Below, piece by piece: positions 41,626-50,650 of a DNA stretch of 64,000 nt (positions within the stretch are counted from its first letter, which is position 1; every line of letters starts with the position of its first letter). The stretch comes from Alcanivorax sp. (GTDB lineage Bacteria; Pseudomonadota; Gammaproteobacteria; Pseudomonadales; Alcanivoracaceae), in contig NZ_PBSH01000042.1 of the NCBI RefSeq assembly GCF_002726155.1, positions 1-64,000 of the forward strand, written 5' to 3'. The position numbers and the translations under genes are program-made. The notes under the pieces are model-generated. The model did not search any database. It was not told where the DNA came from and saw nothing but the letters and a program-made list of their open reading frames with translations.

Positions 41626-43119
41626 TTACTGTGAAAACGCCAGAAAACCATCTTCCACCGGTTCCTCCAGCAACATGTGAGCGTCATAGGCATAGTGGTT
41701 GGTGACTCTCCAGGGATGCCCCTGACCCTGGCGGGGAAGCAGATGACTGGCCCGTTGCACATAACCGGAACCCAGCGCATCCATAATGGAATGGTCCTGT
41801 TGCGGCTGAGCACATTCGGCCCGAGGTATGGCAACAGAAAGCCGGTTTTCTTTCAGGTAATTCAGTAATCGGCAGACATACGCGGCAGCGATATCGGCTT
41901 TCAGTGTCCAGGAAGCATTGGTATACCCGAACACCCACGCCATATTGGGCACCCCTTCCATCAGCACGCCCTTGTAGGTCATGTGCTCACTCACATCCAG
42001 CGGCTCGCCGTTCAGCGACAATTGCATGCCGCCAAGCACCTGCAGGTTCAAGCCCGTGGCGGTAATAATGATATCCGCTTCCAGCTCCCGGCCGGATTTC
42101 AGCAAGATGCCGTTTTCCGTAAACGTTTCAATGTGGTCGGTCACCACGGACGCCTTGCCATCGCGCAGGTCCTTGAACAGATCCGCATCCGGCACCGCAC
42201 ACAAACGCTCATCCCAGGGCATGTATGAAGGGCTGAAATGAGCCATATCCACGCCATCGCCTACATGCCGTTTGACATTGGACAGCAGCAGTTTGCGCAT
42301 GAAATTCGGGTACTTTTTTGACGCTTTATAAATCAGCCTTTGCAGCTTGATATTGCGCCACCGGGCCATGCCAAACACCCAGTCTGAAGGCAGCACCGCA
42401 TCCAGCACTTCGGATAATTTGTCATGGCCGGGAATGGAAAAAATATAGGAAGGGGAGCGCTGCAGCATGGTGATATGAGCCGTCTCATCCGCCATGGAGG
42501 GGACCAGTGTAACCGCCGTGGCACCACTGCCTATCACCACTACTTTCTTGTTCTTGTAATCCAGATCCTCTGGCCATTGCTGGGGGTGAACACAGCGCCC
42601 CTTGAAGCGATCCATACCCGGAAAATCAGGCAGATAGCCCTTGTCGTAATTGTAATAGCCAGTGCAGCCGACCAGAAAACGGGCGGTGAACGTCTCGGTT
42701 TCTCCACTGTCTTCATGGGTTACCGTCACCGTCCAGCGCTGATCCTTCTCCGACCAGTCCGCCGAGGTAGTTTTCAGGCCATAGCGGATATGCTCTGTGA
42801 CCCCAAAGGCGTCCGCCGTTTCATGAATATAATTACGAATGGAGGGACCGTCGGCCAATACTTTCAATTCATTCCAGGGACGAAAACCATAACCAAAGCT
42901 GAACATATCGGAATCGGAACGAATTCCCGGATAACGGAACAGATCCCAGGTTCCTCCCATGGCCTTGCGCCTCTCCAGAATTACAAAACGCTGGTCCGGG
43001 CAATCCTTGCTCAGATGACAAGCCATGCCGATACCCGACAACCCTGCACCGATTATCAGGACATCCACATCATTACCGGTGTATTCATTTTTTTCGGCAT
43101 GCTTGTGCTGGCTAACCAT
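41626..43119 (-). CDS. almA: Flavin-containing/Baeyer-Villiger-type monooxygenase, AlmA-like
   Basis: GAGLSGIGMACHL, GGTWDLFRYPGIRSDSDMFSFGY, GSGATAVTLVP; adjacent to alkB. Confidence 0.85.
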   Translation of the reverse strand: MVSQHKHAEKNEYTGNDVDVLIIGAGLSGIGMACHLSKDCPDQRFVILERRKAMGGTWDLFRYPGIRSDSDMFSFGYGFRPWNELKVLADGPSIRNYIHETADAFGVTEHIRYGLKTTSADWSEKDQRWTVTVTHEDSGETETFTARFLVGCTGYYNYDKGYLPDFPGMDRFKGRCVHPQQWPEDLDYKNKKVVVIGSGATAVTLVPSMADETAHITMLQRSPSYIFSIPGHDKLSEVLDAVLPSDWVFGMARWRNIKLQRLIYKASKKYPNFMRKLLLSNVKRHVGDGVDMAHFSPSYMPWDERLCAVPDADLFKDLRDGKASVVTDHIETFTENGILLKSGRELEADIIITATGLNLQVLGGMQLSLNGEPLDVSEHMTYKGVLMEGVPNMAWVFGYTNASWTLKADIAAAYVCRLLNYLKENRLSVAIPRAECAQPQQDHSIMDALGSGYVQRASHLLPRQGQGHPWRVTNHYAYDAHMLLEEPVEDGFLAFSQ

Positions 43120-43386
43120 GAGAACGCTCCCTTAAACAGCCGGTAAATTCATCACGTAAAGAGTTCCTCTACCGTTCACCATCCCATTGCCAACAACAGC
43201 AAGCAACCGACTTTTTCTGCCCGCCCCGTGCCTGCCAGGTCACGCAGCATGCATTCACCGGATGGCCCTTGCCTTGTTTACGTCCGAAGAAATCATCAGG
43301 CCGTTTCCAAGTCTATACAAAGCAGCACTTGGCCCCACCGTGCAAGGGGTATAGCGTTAAACGAAAAGCAAAACAAAGGTGGCATC

Positions 43387-44808
43387 ATGGCATCAACAGA
43401 CTCAACCACCACACTCCCTGACTGGCACGACGGGAAACGTTACCTTTGGTTACTCAGCCCGGCGATCCCCGTGCTGGCTGTTTCGTTTCTTCTCATTTAT
43501 CTCTTTATCTGGCCCTGGCCCGGGTTGCTCTGGGGCGGCCCTTTCCTCGTGTACGGCCTGATTCCCTTTGCTGACTGGGTGGTAGGGGCCGACACCAGTA
43601 ATCCACCGGAATCTGCCGTCCCACAGCTGGAAAGCGACACCTATTACCGGCTGATCGTTTATGCCTACATCCCGACCCAGTATCTGGCCACTATCCTGGG
43701 CGCCTGGCTGGTTGCCAGCGGAGGAGTGCCACTGTGGGGCCTGGTCGGTCTGGTGTTCAGTGTGGGGGCGGTGAACGGCATTGCCATCAATACTGCCCAC
43801 GAACTGGGCCACAAGAAAACCCGAGTCGAGCGCTGGCTGGCCAAGGTGACATTGGCGCCGGTGGCCTACGGGCATTTTTTTGTGGAGCACAACAAAGGGC
43901 ACCACAAAAACGTGGCCACCCCCGAGGACCCGGCCAGCTCACGGATGGGCGAATCATTCTGGGCGTTTCTGCCGCGCACCATGATCGGTAGCGTGAAATC
44001 CGCCTGGCAAATTGAAGCGCAACGTTTGCAACGTTGCAATCAACCACTGTGGTCCCTGAAAAATGAAAACCTGCAAAGCTGGCTGATGACTGTTGCCCTG
44101 TTCGGGCTATTAACGCTGTGGCTCGGTTGGGCAGTGTTACCGTTTCTGCTTCTGCAGGCGTTTTATGGTGCATCCCTGCTGGAAGTGATTAATTACATGG
44201 AACACTACGGCCTACTTCGGCAGAAAAAACCTGACGGTCGATACGAGCGCTGTGAGCCCCGGCATTCCTGGAACAGCAATCATATCGTCACCAACCTTTT
44301 TCTGTATCAGCTGCAGCGTCATTCCGATCACCACGCCAATCCAACCCGGCGCTTTCAGGCCCTGCGCCATTTCGATGACAGCCCACAACTCCCCTCGGGC
44401 TATGCCTCAATGTTGATTCCCGCTTATCTGCCTTTTGTCTGGTACCAGAAGATGGATCCATTGGTGGTTGAGCATTACAAGGGTGACCTGACACAGGCCA
44501 ACTTGCAGCCATCAAAGCGCGAGGCGCTACTGGAAAAATGGCAACGCCCGGTGGTGAGTTATCGTAGCGCGGATTCTGAACCGGACGTCCGACAGAGCGA
44601 CATTGAAGCGGCACGGCAAGCGGAACAAGAAATAGAAACCACCCACCAGTTTCAATGCCCCAACTGTGGCTACACCTATGACGAACGCCATGGCGATGAA
44701 AAAGAAGGGTTCCCGGCTGGCACCCGCTGGTTACAGATCCCTGATGACTGGCCCTGCCCGGACTGTGCCGTGCGGGAAAAAATCGATTTCGTCCTCAAGC
44801 AACACTGA
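43387..44808 (+). CDS. alkB: Alkane 1-monooxygenase AlkB fused to C-terminal rubredoxin
   Basis: His boxes HELGHKK, EHNKGHHK, LQRHSDHH plus NYMEHYGL; C-terminal CPNCGYTYDE...WPCPDCAV. Confidence 0.95.
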   Translation: MASTDSTTTLPDWHDGKRYLWLLSPAIPVLAVSFLLIYLFIWPWPGLLWGGPFLVYGLIPFADWVVGADTSNPPESAVPQLESDTYYRLIVYAYIPTQYLATILGAWLVASGGVPLWGLVGLVFSVGAVNGIAINTAHELGHKKTRVERWLAKVTLAPVAYGHFFVEHNKGHHKNVATPEDPASSRMGESFWAFLPRTMIGSVKSAWQIEAQRLQRCNQPLWSLKNENLQSWLMTVALFGLLTLWLGWAVLPFLLLQAFYGASLLEVINYMEHYGLLRQKKPDGRYERCEPRHSWNSNHIVTNLFLYQLQRHSDHHANPTRRFQALRHFDDSPQLPSGYASMLIPAYLPFVWYQKMDPLVVEHYKGDLTQANLQPSKREALLEKWQRPVVSYRSADSEPDVRQSDIEAARQAEQEIETTHQFQCPNCGYTYDERHGDEKEGFPAGTRWLQIPDDWPCPDCAVREKIDFVLKQH

Positions 44809-44814
44809 CGGACT

Positions 44815-44854
44815 CCCTCCGGCAACTCCCCCCCCTGTAGCCGGAGGGCTTTTT
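44815..44854 (+). terminator. Intrinsic terminator downstream of alkB
   Basis: CCCTCCGGC ... GCCGGAGGG CTTTTT. Confidence 0.85.
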
Positions 44855-45140
44855 CTGGCTTATCGCGAATACGCTCCGCGCTTTGCCAAACGCTCGGCTC
44901 CGGATGCCTGAGGTAGAACACATAGCCTGAGTGGCAGTGGCTATTGCCGTGCCTATTTCAAGGATATGCCTCGCCCATGGTGATCAGGGCTGGAATCGCC
45001 CCATCACTCAATGTCGCGATTAAACCCTGCACACGACCACTCTCACCGGTTACGTATTCGCCCCCCGATAGCTTAGGATACGGACACAGTCAGACTTTCC
45101 ATTGCGCTGATCCATTTCGCTGATTCTTCAAGGAGTCTCC

Positions 45141-46370
45141 ATGAGCGATTCACAATTTGATGTGGTGGTCTTCGGTGCCACCAGTTTCGTTGGCCAGATT
45201 CTCTGCCAATACCTCTTTGACACCTACGGGACCGACGGTGAATTGAAGTGGGCCGCCGCCGGGCGCTCCCAGGATAAACTGGAGCAGGTAAAGGCCTCAC
45301 TGGGCGACGCCGCCAGCACCCTGCCCCTGATCACTGCCAATGCCAACGACGCCGACAGCCTGGACGCCCTGTGCGCCCAGACCCGCGTGGTGGTTTCAAC
45401 GGTGGGGCCTTACGCACTGTACGGCGAACCGATGATCAAGGCCTGCGTTAACAGCGGCACGGATTACTGTGATCTCACCGGTGAAGCCCAGTGGATTGCC
45501 GACATGCTTGAGCAATACGAAGCCACCGCCAAGAAGAACGGCGCCCGCATCGTGCATTGCTGCGGCTTTGACTCCATTCCCTCCGACATGGGCGTCTACT
45601 TTCTCCAGCAGCAAGCCCAGGCACGCTTCAACGCACCCGCCAGCACCGTGCGCATGCGCGTCAAAGTGGCCAAGGGTGGCGTTTCCGGTGGCACTGTCGC
45701 CAGCATGATGAATATTGCGGAAGAAGCCGGCAAAGACCCGGCATTGCGCAAGAAACTCGCCAACCCTTACCTGCTTTGCCCACCGGATCACGGCTTCAAG
45801 AGCCGCCAGACCAGCATTGGCCTTGCCAGTTACGATGACGACTTCAACGCCTGGGTCGGCCCCTTCGTGATGGATGCCATCAACAGTCGCGTAGTCCATC
45901 GCTCCAACGCCTTAACCGGCCAGGCCTACACCGACCACTTTACCTATAACGAAGCCATGCTCACCGGTGATGGTATGGGCGGGCGCATGAAAGCACTGGG
46001 GATCGGTGCCGGCACCGGGCTGTTCTTTGCCGCTGCGGCGGTCAAGCCCACCCGTTGGGCGCTAAACAAATTCGTGGTGCCACAGCCCGGTGAAGGCCCC
46101 AGCCCGGAAGCGCAGAAAGCCGGCTTCTACGACATCCGCTTGGTCGGCCACACCGACAATCAGGAGACCCTGAAAGTGAAAGTCACCGGTGATGCCGATC
46201 CCGGTTACGGCTCCACCGCCAAGCTGCTGGGCCAGGCTGCGGCCTGTCTGGCACAGGATGTGGTGGAAGATGCCCCCGGCGGCTTCTGGACCACCGCCTC
46301 GCTGCTCGGAGAGCCGTTACTGAAACGGTTGCAGGAAAACGCCGGCATGACCTTCACCGTGATCGATTAA
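45141..46370 (+). CDS. Saccharopine dehydrogenase / trans-acting enoyl reductase family protein
   Basis: FDVVVFGATSFVGQILCQYL, DYCDLTGEAQWIADMLEQYEATAKKNGARIVHCCGFDSIPSDMG. Confidence 0.92.
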   Translation: MSDSQFDVVVFGATSFVGQILCQYLFDTYGTDGELKWAAAGRSQDKLEQVKASLGDAASTLPLITANANDADSLDALCAQTRVVVSTVGPYALYGEPMIKACVNSGTDYCDLTGEAQWIADMLEQYEATAKKNGARIVHCCGFDSIPSDMGVYFLQQQAQARFNAPASTVRMRVKVAKGGVSGGTVASMMNIAEEAGKDPALRKKLANPYLLCPPDHGFKSRQTSIGLASYDDDFNAWVGPFVMDAINSRVVHRSNALTGQAYTDHFTYNEAMLTGDGMGGRMKALGIGAGTGLFFAAAAVKPTRWALNKFVVPQPGEGPSPEAQKAGFYDIRLVGHTDNQETLKVKVTGDADPGYGSTAKLLGQAAACLAQDVVEDAPGGFWTTASLLGEPLLKRLQENAGMTFTVID

Positions 46371-46378
46371 GCCCTTTC

Positions 46379-46406
46379 CTGGCCTGTGACCTTGTTCACA
46401 GGCCAG
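46379..46406 (+). terminator. Hairpin downstream of the saccharopine dehydrogenase-like gene
   Basis: CTGGCCTGTGA-CCTTGT-TCACAGGCCAG perfect 11-bp stem. Confidence 0.55.
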
Positions 46407-46485
46407 GCCAATTTTCAGCGGCAACGGGTGCCAGCCCCTACGGCAATCCGTACTCTCCCCGTTTTTCACACAGGACGGGGTTGCC

Positions 46486-48612
46486 ATGGAAGCGCTTGCC
46501 ATACTAAAAATTCTGCTCATTCTCTTTCTGCTCGGTTCCACGCTCTACAGCGTAATTGTCTATCAGGGCCGCAAGAAATCCTCACTGAAAAGTCTCACGA
46601 CCTTCCGCCAGGAAGGCACGCCCCAACGCAACCTGGACCCGACCGAGCTGCGCCTTGTGGATACGATCATCGCCGAGGCCGAGAAAAAGACCCTGGGCAC
46701 ACTCACCGGCAATGCGGTTTTTGCCCTCAGTGGCCCCTACCTGCGCCACGGGCTGACCACCAATGGCAATACCGTCTGGCATGACACCATCGGCGGCGTT
46801 GAAGTCTTGCTGCCTTATGACGCCGAGTATTTTCTCCGCGAGCACAACGATGCCCTGGTCGTGCTTGCCGAGAAAAAAGCCATCGTCGTTGCACTCAATG
46901 ATGATTTCACCCTGGCCGGTGGCGAAGAACGTAACCAGCGCCGCGAGCAGAAACAGCAACAATGGGAAAGCGGCGACCACGGTGAGCTGGCCCGCGTGGT
47001 TGAAGAAGACGAGCAAACCCGCGAAAACGACTCTGCAGGCACCCTGCGCATTCGCGAACAACGCGATGAAACCGACGCGGAAATCGAATCCCGACACGGG
47101 CGCGGCCTTGCCATGCTGCCCGCCTTTCTGTGGATACTGGCTTTTGTCTGCCTGGGCATTACCACCGCGGTCGACAGCTCACTCATTGGATCAATCTCTC
47201 TGGCCACCGGCCTGCTGTTCGTTGCCATCGCCCTGTTCCGGTTTTTCCGTAAACCATCGCCAGACAAGCCGCAAAAAGTGAATCAGGTCTCCGGGCAGAT
47301 TTGCCTGACGCCGGTGGCCGTGGATGAACAGAACAACGTACAGATCTCCGTCACGCTCAACGAAAGCATCGGCTTTGTGTTGCCCGAGCACTGGCGCCCC
47401 TTCATCGAGTATGAGGACGGCCAGAACCAGGAAATGGCCGTACGCGTCGATGATTACAGTGTCGTCAGTTACGGCAACCGAATGTCACTGGACGAAGAAG
47501 TTCGCCGTTTCCCTCCTGTGTACTGGGGGCGCCACCTGACCCTGGCTCTGGTGGGTGCCATCGCCTTGCTGTTCCCGCTTGCCAGCCTCACCGAACTGTC
47601 CCGCGATCTTCTCTTTACCGGCCAGCTGCTCAGCGGCGAACAGGAAAGCACCCTGCAAAGCCCCAACGCCGTGCGCCAGCAGCCCCCCGCCATCGGCGCA
47701 CCGGTGAGTATCGAAGGGCGCGGTCAATGCGCGTTGACCACAGACGGCTACCGCCCGACCTTCGACTGCAGACGCATCCACTGGGGCAGCAGCGTACCCC
47801 AGTCACAGCACCTGGAAGAGCCAGAGATCATCCACCAGCTGCGTGACCGGACACTGCTGCAAACCCGCACGGATAGTTACCTAAGCTTGATGGCAACGAT
47901 GCAAGGCTGGGACACCTACCGCAATGGCAAACCGGTCATGCTCAGGCACCTACCTGAGCTTATCGACACGCTGGATTCGGCCTGCAGCCAAAGCGGCGCC
48001 AGCAGCAGTGCCGAGAACCAGTGCGAGCGCATTCACCTGCACATGCTGTCCCGACTGATCTTCACACTCGACCCCCAGCCGGAAACATGGACCTCACTGA
48101 GAAACGCCGTACAAACGCAGGCAGGCAGTGATGACCCGGTAACCGCCATCACCAGCGAAGCCCACGTCAAAGCCCTGCGTCAGCGGTTGAATCAGCTGGC
48201 CAACGAGCTGGATATGGAACGCGGCGTCAACATTGCCCGGGACATTACCAACAGCCAGCAAGGCGGCGTGCAGATCCGGTTGGTGCAAGGCCCTGTGCCC
48301 GACACCCTGACGCCCGACGACACCACCTCGCCCTATCAGGCAAGCATTGACGCGATGACAGCCATGATCGACAACGCCGCCGGGCAACCCTTCAAGCTCC
48401 GGGGCATGGTGACCGATTATCGGGTTGATGGGGAGACAGCCGTGCTGAGCCTGGACCTGACCCGTCACCGCGACAACCCGGGCAACGCGCTCCTCAATGT
48501 GCTCTGGCTATTGCTGGCAGCAGGATTATTGGCTGGTCATGGCCTTATGGCTATCATCCGCTTCAAGCAAAGCCGACAAAGAAACAGGGCCGTTGCGGCC
48601 CTGTACACCTGA
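46486..48612 (+). CDS. IgaA/YrfF/UmoB-like inner membrane protein
   Basis: 708 aa; TM - cytoplasmic domain - TM pair - cytoplasmic domain - TM - periplasmic domain - TM. Segments resemble enteric IgaA: GLTTNGNTVWHDTIGGVEVLLP, LPEHWRPFIEYEDGQ, IEGRGQCALTTDGYRPTFDCRRIHW. Confidence 0.75.
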   Translation: MEALAILKILLILFLLGSTLYSVIVYQGRKKSSLKSLTTFRQEGTPQRNLDPTELRLVDTIIAEAEKKTLGTLTGNAVFALSGPYLRHGLTTNGNTVWHDTIGGVEVLLPYDAEYFLREHNDALVVLAEKKAIVVALNDDFTLAGGEERNQRREQKQQQWESGDHGELARVVEEDEQTRENDSAGTLRIREQRDETDAEIESRHGRGLAMLPAFLWILAFVCLGITTAVDSSLIGSISLATGLLFVAIALFRFFRKPSPDKPQKVNQVSGQICLTPVAVDEQNNVQISVTLNESIGFVLPEHWRPFIEYEDGQNQEMAVRVDDYSVVSYGNRMSLDEEVRRFPPVYWGRHLTLALVGAIALLFPLASLTELSRDLLFTGQLLSGEQESTLQSPNAVRQQPPAIGAPVSIEGRGQCALTTDGYRPTFDCRRIHWGSSVPQSQHLEEPEIIHQLRDRTLLQTRTDSYLSLMATMQGWDTYRNGKPVMLRHLPELIDTLDSACSQSGASSSAENQCERIHLHMLSRLIFTLDPQPETWTSLRNAVQTQAGSDDPVTAITSEAHVKALRQRLNQLANELDMERGVNIARDITNSQQGGVQIRLVQGPVPDTLTPDDTTSPYQASIDAMTAMIDNAAGQPFKLRGMVTDYRVDGETAVLSLDLTRHRDNPGNALLNVLWLLLAAGLLAGHGLMAIIRFKQSRQRNRAVAALYT

Positions 48613-48617
48613 AAGCA

Positions 48618-48974
48618 CTAGTTTCCGTTACAGCCCCAGGCCCGAACCATGCAGCGCTGGCCACCCTGACGCACGCAATATTGCAGCGCTGTGTTCTGGG
48701 CCTGGCCACCGCTGGAGGCCGTGCCCCAGCCATACGCAGAGCTACCCGATGCCTGATCCGCCGCATAGGCAGCACAGCCTCGGGAAAACGTCTGCACCAC
48801 CCGGCACCCGTAACCACATTCGCTCAGCGCCCGGGACTGGGCCTGCTGCATGCTTCCATGGTTATAGCTGAAGCCATACTGGTCACCCTGATTGCTATCG
48901 ATGGCCAATGCGCCGTTGGCACTGGCCACGCTGGCGAACAACATGGCGATAAAAATACCGACTAATTTACCCAT
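48618..48974 (-). CDS. DUF4189 domain secreted protein
   Basis: Signal peptide; GALAIDSNQGDQYGFSYNHGSMQQAQSRALSECG...C repeats. Confidence 0.85.
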   Translation of the reverse strand: MGKLVGIFIAMLFASVASANGALAIDSNQGDQYGFSYNHGSMQQAQSRALSECGYGCRVVQTFSRGCAAYAADQASGSSAYGWGTASSGGQAQNTALQYCVRQGGQRCMVRAWGCNGN

Positions 48975-49159
48975 CACGATTCCCTTCCCTGTTGTCTTTG
49001 TTACGGGATCAACAATCCTCGCCCTTATGCATTGCACTGCTTTTCTCGGTTAGCCGCCATGCAGAAACCGCAACAGTGTGGAGGCTTTTTGTTGCGCTTT
49101 GATACCAGCCGATGTCCTGATCGAACGCAACCAGAACATCATGCTGGCGGATAAAGGCA

Positions 49160-49507
49160 CTATTGAGAATAGGAGCCAGACCCGGTTTTACGACCGGACG
49201 AACACAGGCATTCATAGTCGATGGAATCCAGCGTTTTACGGACCTTGCCATTCCCCAGCGGCTCGCTCTTCATATAGCCCATCAAGTAATTCGGGTATGC
49301 CGCGGAGCCCGCCCGAATGGGCGTGGTACCCTGCGGACAACGCAGCTTGGGCGCATTATCAGATTCAAACACTCCCAGCACCTCACTGTAGGCCGGGCGG
49401 GTAAACGGGCCTGCACAGACCTCATTGGCCAGCGCCACCATCGGCGAGGTTTGCAACGCCACAAACAATACCGAAAACCCCATCCACTTTTTCATATTAC
49501 TTTTCAT
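49160..49507 (-). CDS. Small secreted hypothetical protein
   Basis: Signal peptide MKSNMKKWMGFSVLFVALQTSPMVALA; Cys-containing mature part. Confidence 0.7.
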   Translation of the reverse strand: MKSNMKKWMGFSVLFVALQTSPMVALANEVCAGPFTRPAYSEVLGVFESDNAPKLRCPQGTTPIRAGSAAYPNYLMGYMKSEPLGNGKVRKTLDSIDYECLCSSGRKTGSGSYSQ

Positions 49508-49550
49508 GTTGCTTCCCCTATTCACGCCGGCCCATCCGGCTTATGGAAAC

Positions 49551-49596
49551 AACATAGCGAGGCACGGTAAGGCCGGCATCCCCCAGATAGGGGATG
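49551..49596 (-). promoter_or_regulatory. Palindrome plus spaced -10 element upstream of the small secreted gene
   Basis: Minus strand CATCCCCTATCTGGGGGATG then 20 nt then TATGTT. Confidence 0.65.
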
Positions 49597-49619
49597 CGGG
49601 CGCGGCGAGTCCACCGGGC

Positions 49620-50531
49620 TTACTGAAGCTGAAAGTTCTTTACCGGCAAGGGCGCAGGCGCAACCTCGCCGAGGGCATCCGCCACGGAAATTTCATGAAT
49701 ACGACACAGCGCATCCAGGGGCAGGTCATTGGGGGCGCGACCGAACGGTGTTTCCAGGTGTTCGGACAGGCGATCGATACCGAAGAAGGTATAGGCCACC
49801 GCCGCCGTCAGTATCGGGGTTGCCCAGCCCATGCCACCAATCAACGCGAAGGGCAGCAGGTAGCAATAGACATAGGCGGTGCGATGCACGAGCAAGGTAT
49901 AGGCGAACGGCAAGGGTGTGGAAGCAATACGTTCACTGGCCGCCTGGATGCCACTCAGCGCCGCCAGACGTTCATCAAGGATCTTCAGCCCCATGCTGTC
50001 CAGCGCCCCCTGCCGATACTGTTCTCCCAGTACGCCGCCAGCCTGTGCCAGCAACGCATCTGCCGGGTTGGCTTTCGCCAGCGCCGCATCCCGCTGCTCC
50101 GGGGAGACCCAGGCCAGCAGCTCCTCGTTGACCGTTTCTCCACGCAGCTGGCCCTTCAACGCCACCGCATGGGCCAGCACCGGCATCAATAATGCTCGCC
50201 GGGCAGGAGCCTTTTCGCCCAGCAAGGCACCGCTGGCTCGGGCCAGGCTGCGGATTTCATTGACCATCTGCCCCCATTGTTTGCGCGCTTCCCACCAGCG
50301 GTCATAGGCCGCGTTATTGCGAAAACCGAGCAGAATCGACAACACGATGCCGAGCAGGGTCACCGGCATAATTGTCAGGCTGGTCAGGTCAATCAGTTGA
50401 TAGTGATTGAGTGCGGCCACCGCCACAGAAAATAACGCGACAAAGAAGATATGCGGCAGAATTTCCGGCACCACCGAACCCCGCAGGGCAAATAACAGGG
50501 CAATGGCATTGGGGCGCTCTCGAACGATCAT
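49620..50531 (-). CDS. Bestrophin family ion channel (UPF0187)
   Basis: FRNNAAYDRWWEARKQWGQMVNEIRSLAR, WATPILTAAVAYTFFGIDRLSEHLETPFGRAPNDLPLDALCR. Confidence 0.92.
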   Translation of the reverse strand: MIVRERPNAIALLFALRGSVVPEILPHIFFVALFSVAVAALNHYQLIDLTSLTIMPVTLLGIVLSILLGFRNNAAYDRWWEARKQWGQMVNEIRSLARASGALLGEKAPARRALLMPVLAHAVALKGQLRGETVNEELLAWVSPEQRDAALAKANPADALLAQAGGVLGEQYRQGALDSMGLKILDERLAALSGIQAASERIASTPLPFAYTLLVHRTAYVYCYLLPFALIGGMGWATPILTAAVAYTFFGIDRLSEHLETPFGRAPNDLPLDALCRIHEISVADALGEVAPAPLPVKNFQLQ

Positions 50532-50650
50532 GGTCTTTATCCGCAAACAATCAGCCCTGATGGTAAGCAATCGTGGTGCCGATTGGCAGAAGGGGGTGAA
50601 ACAAAAAAGGCCCCTCAGGACCTTTTTGTTTTCGCATTGACTGACGCCGC

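Noticed and set aside
43340-43360. TGGCCCCACCGTGCA as a sigma-54 promoter for alkB
   Set aside because: GG-GC spacing is one base short of the consensus and the sequence is a weak match.
48584-48604. ACAGGGCCG-TTG-CGGCCCTGT at the end of the IgaA-like gene as a terminator
   Set aside because: Perfect stem but within the coding end and not followed by a T-tract.
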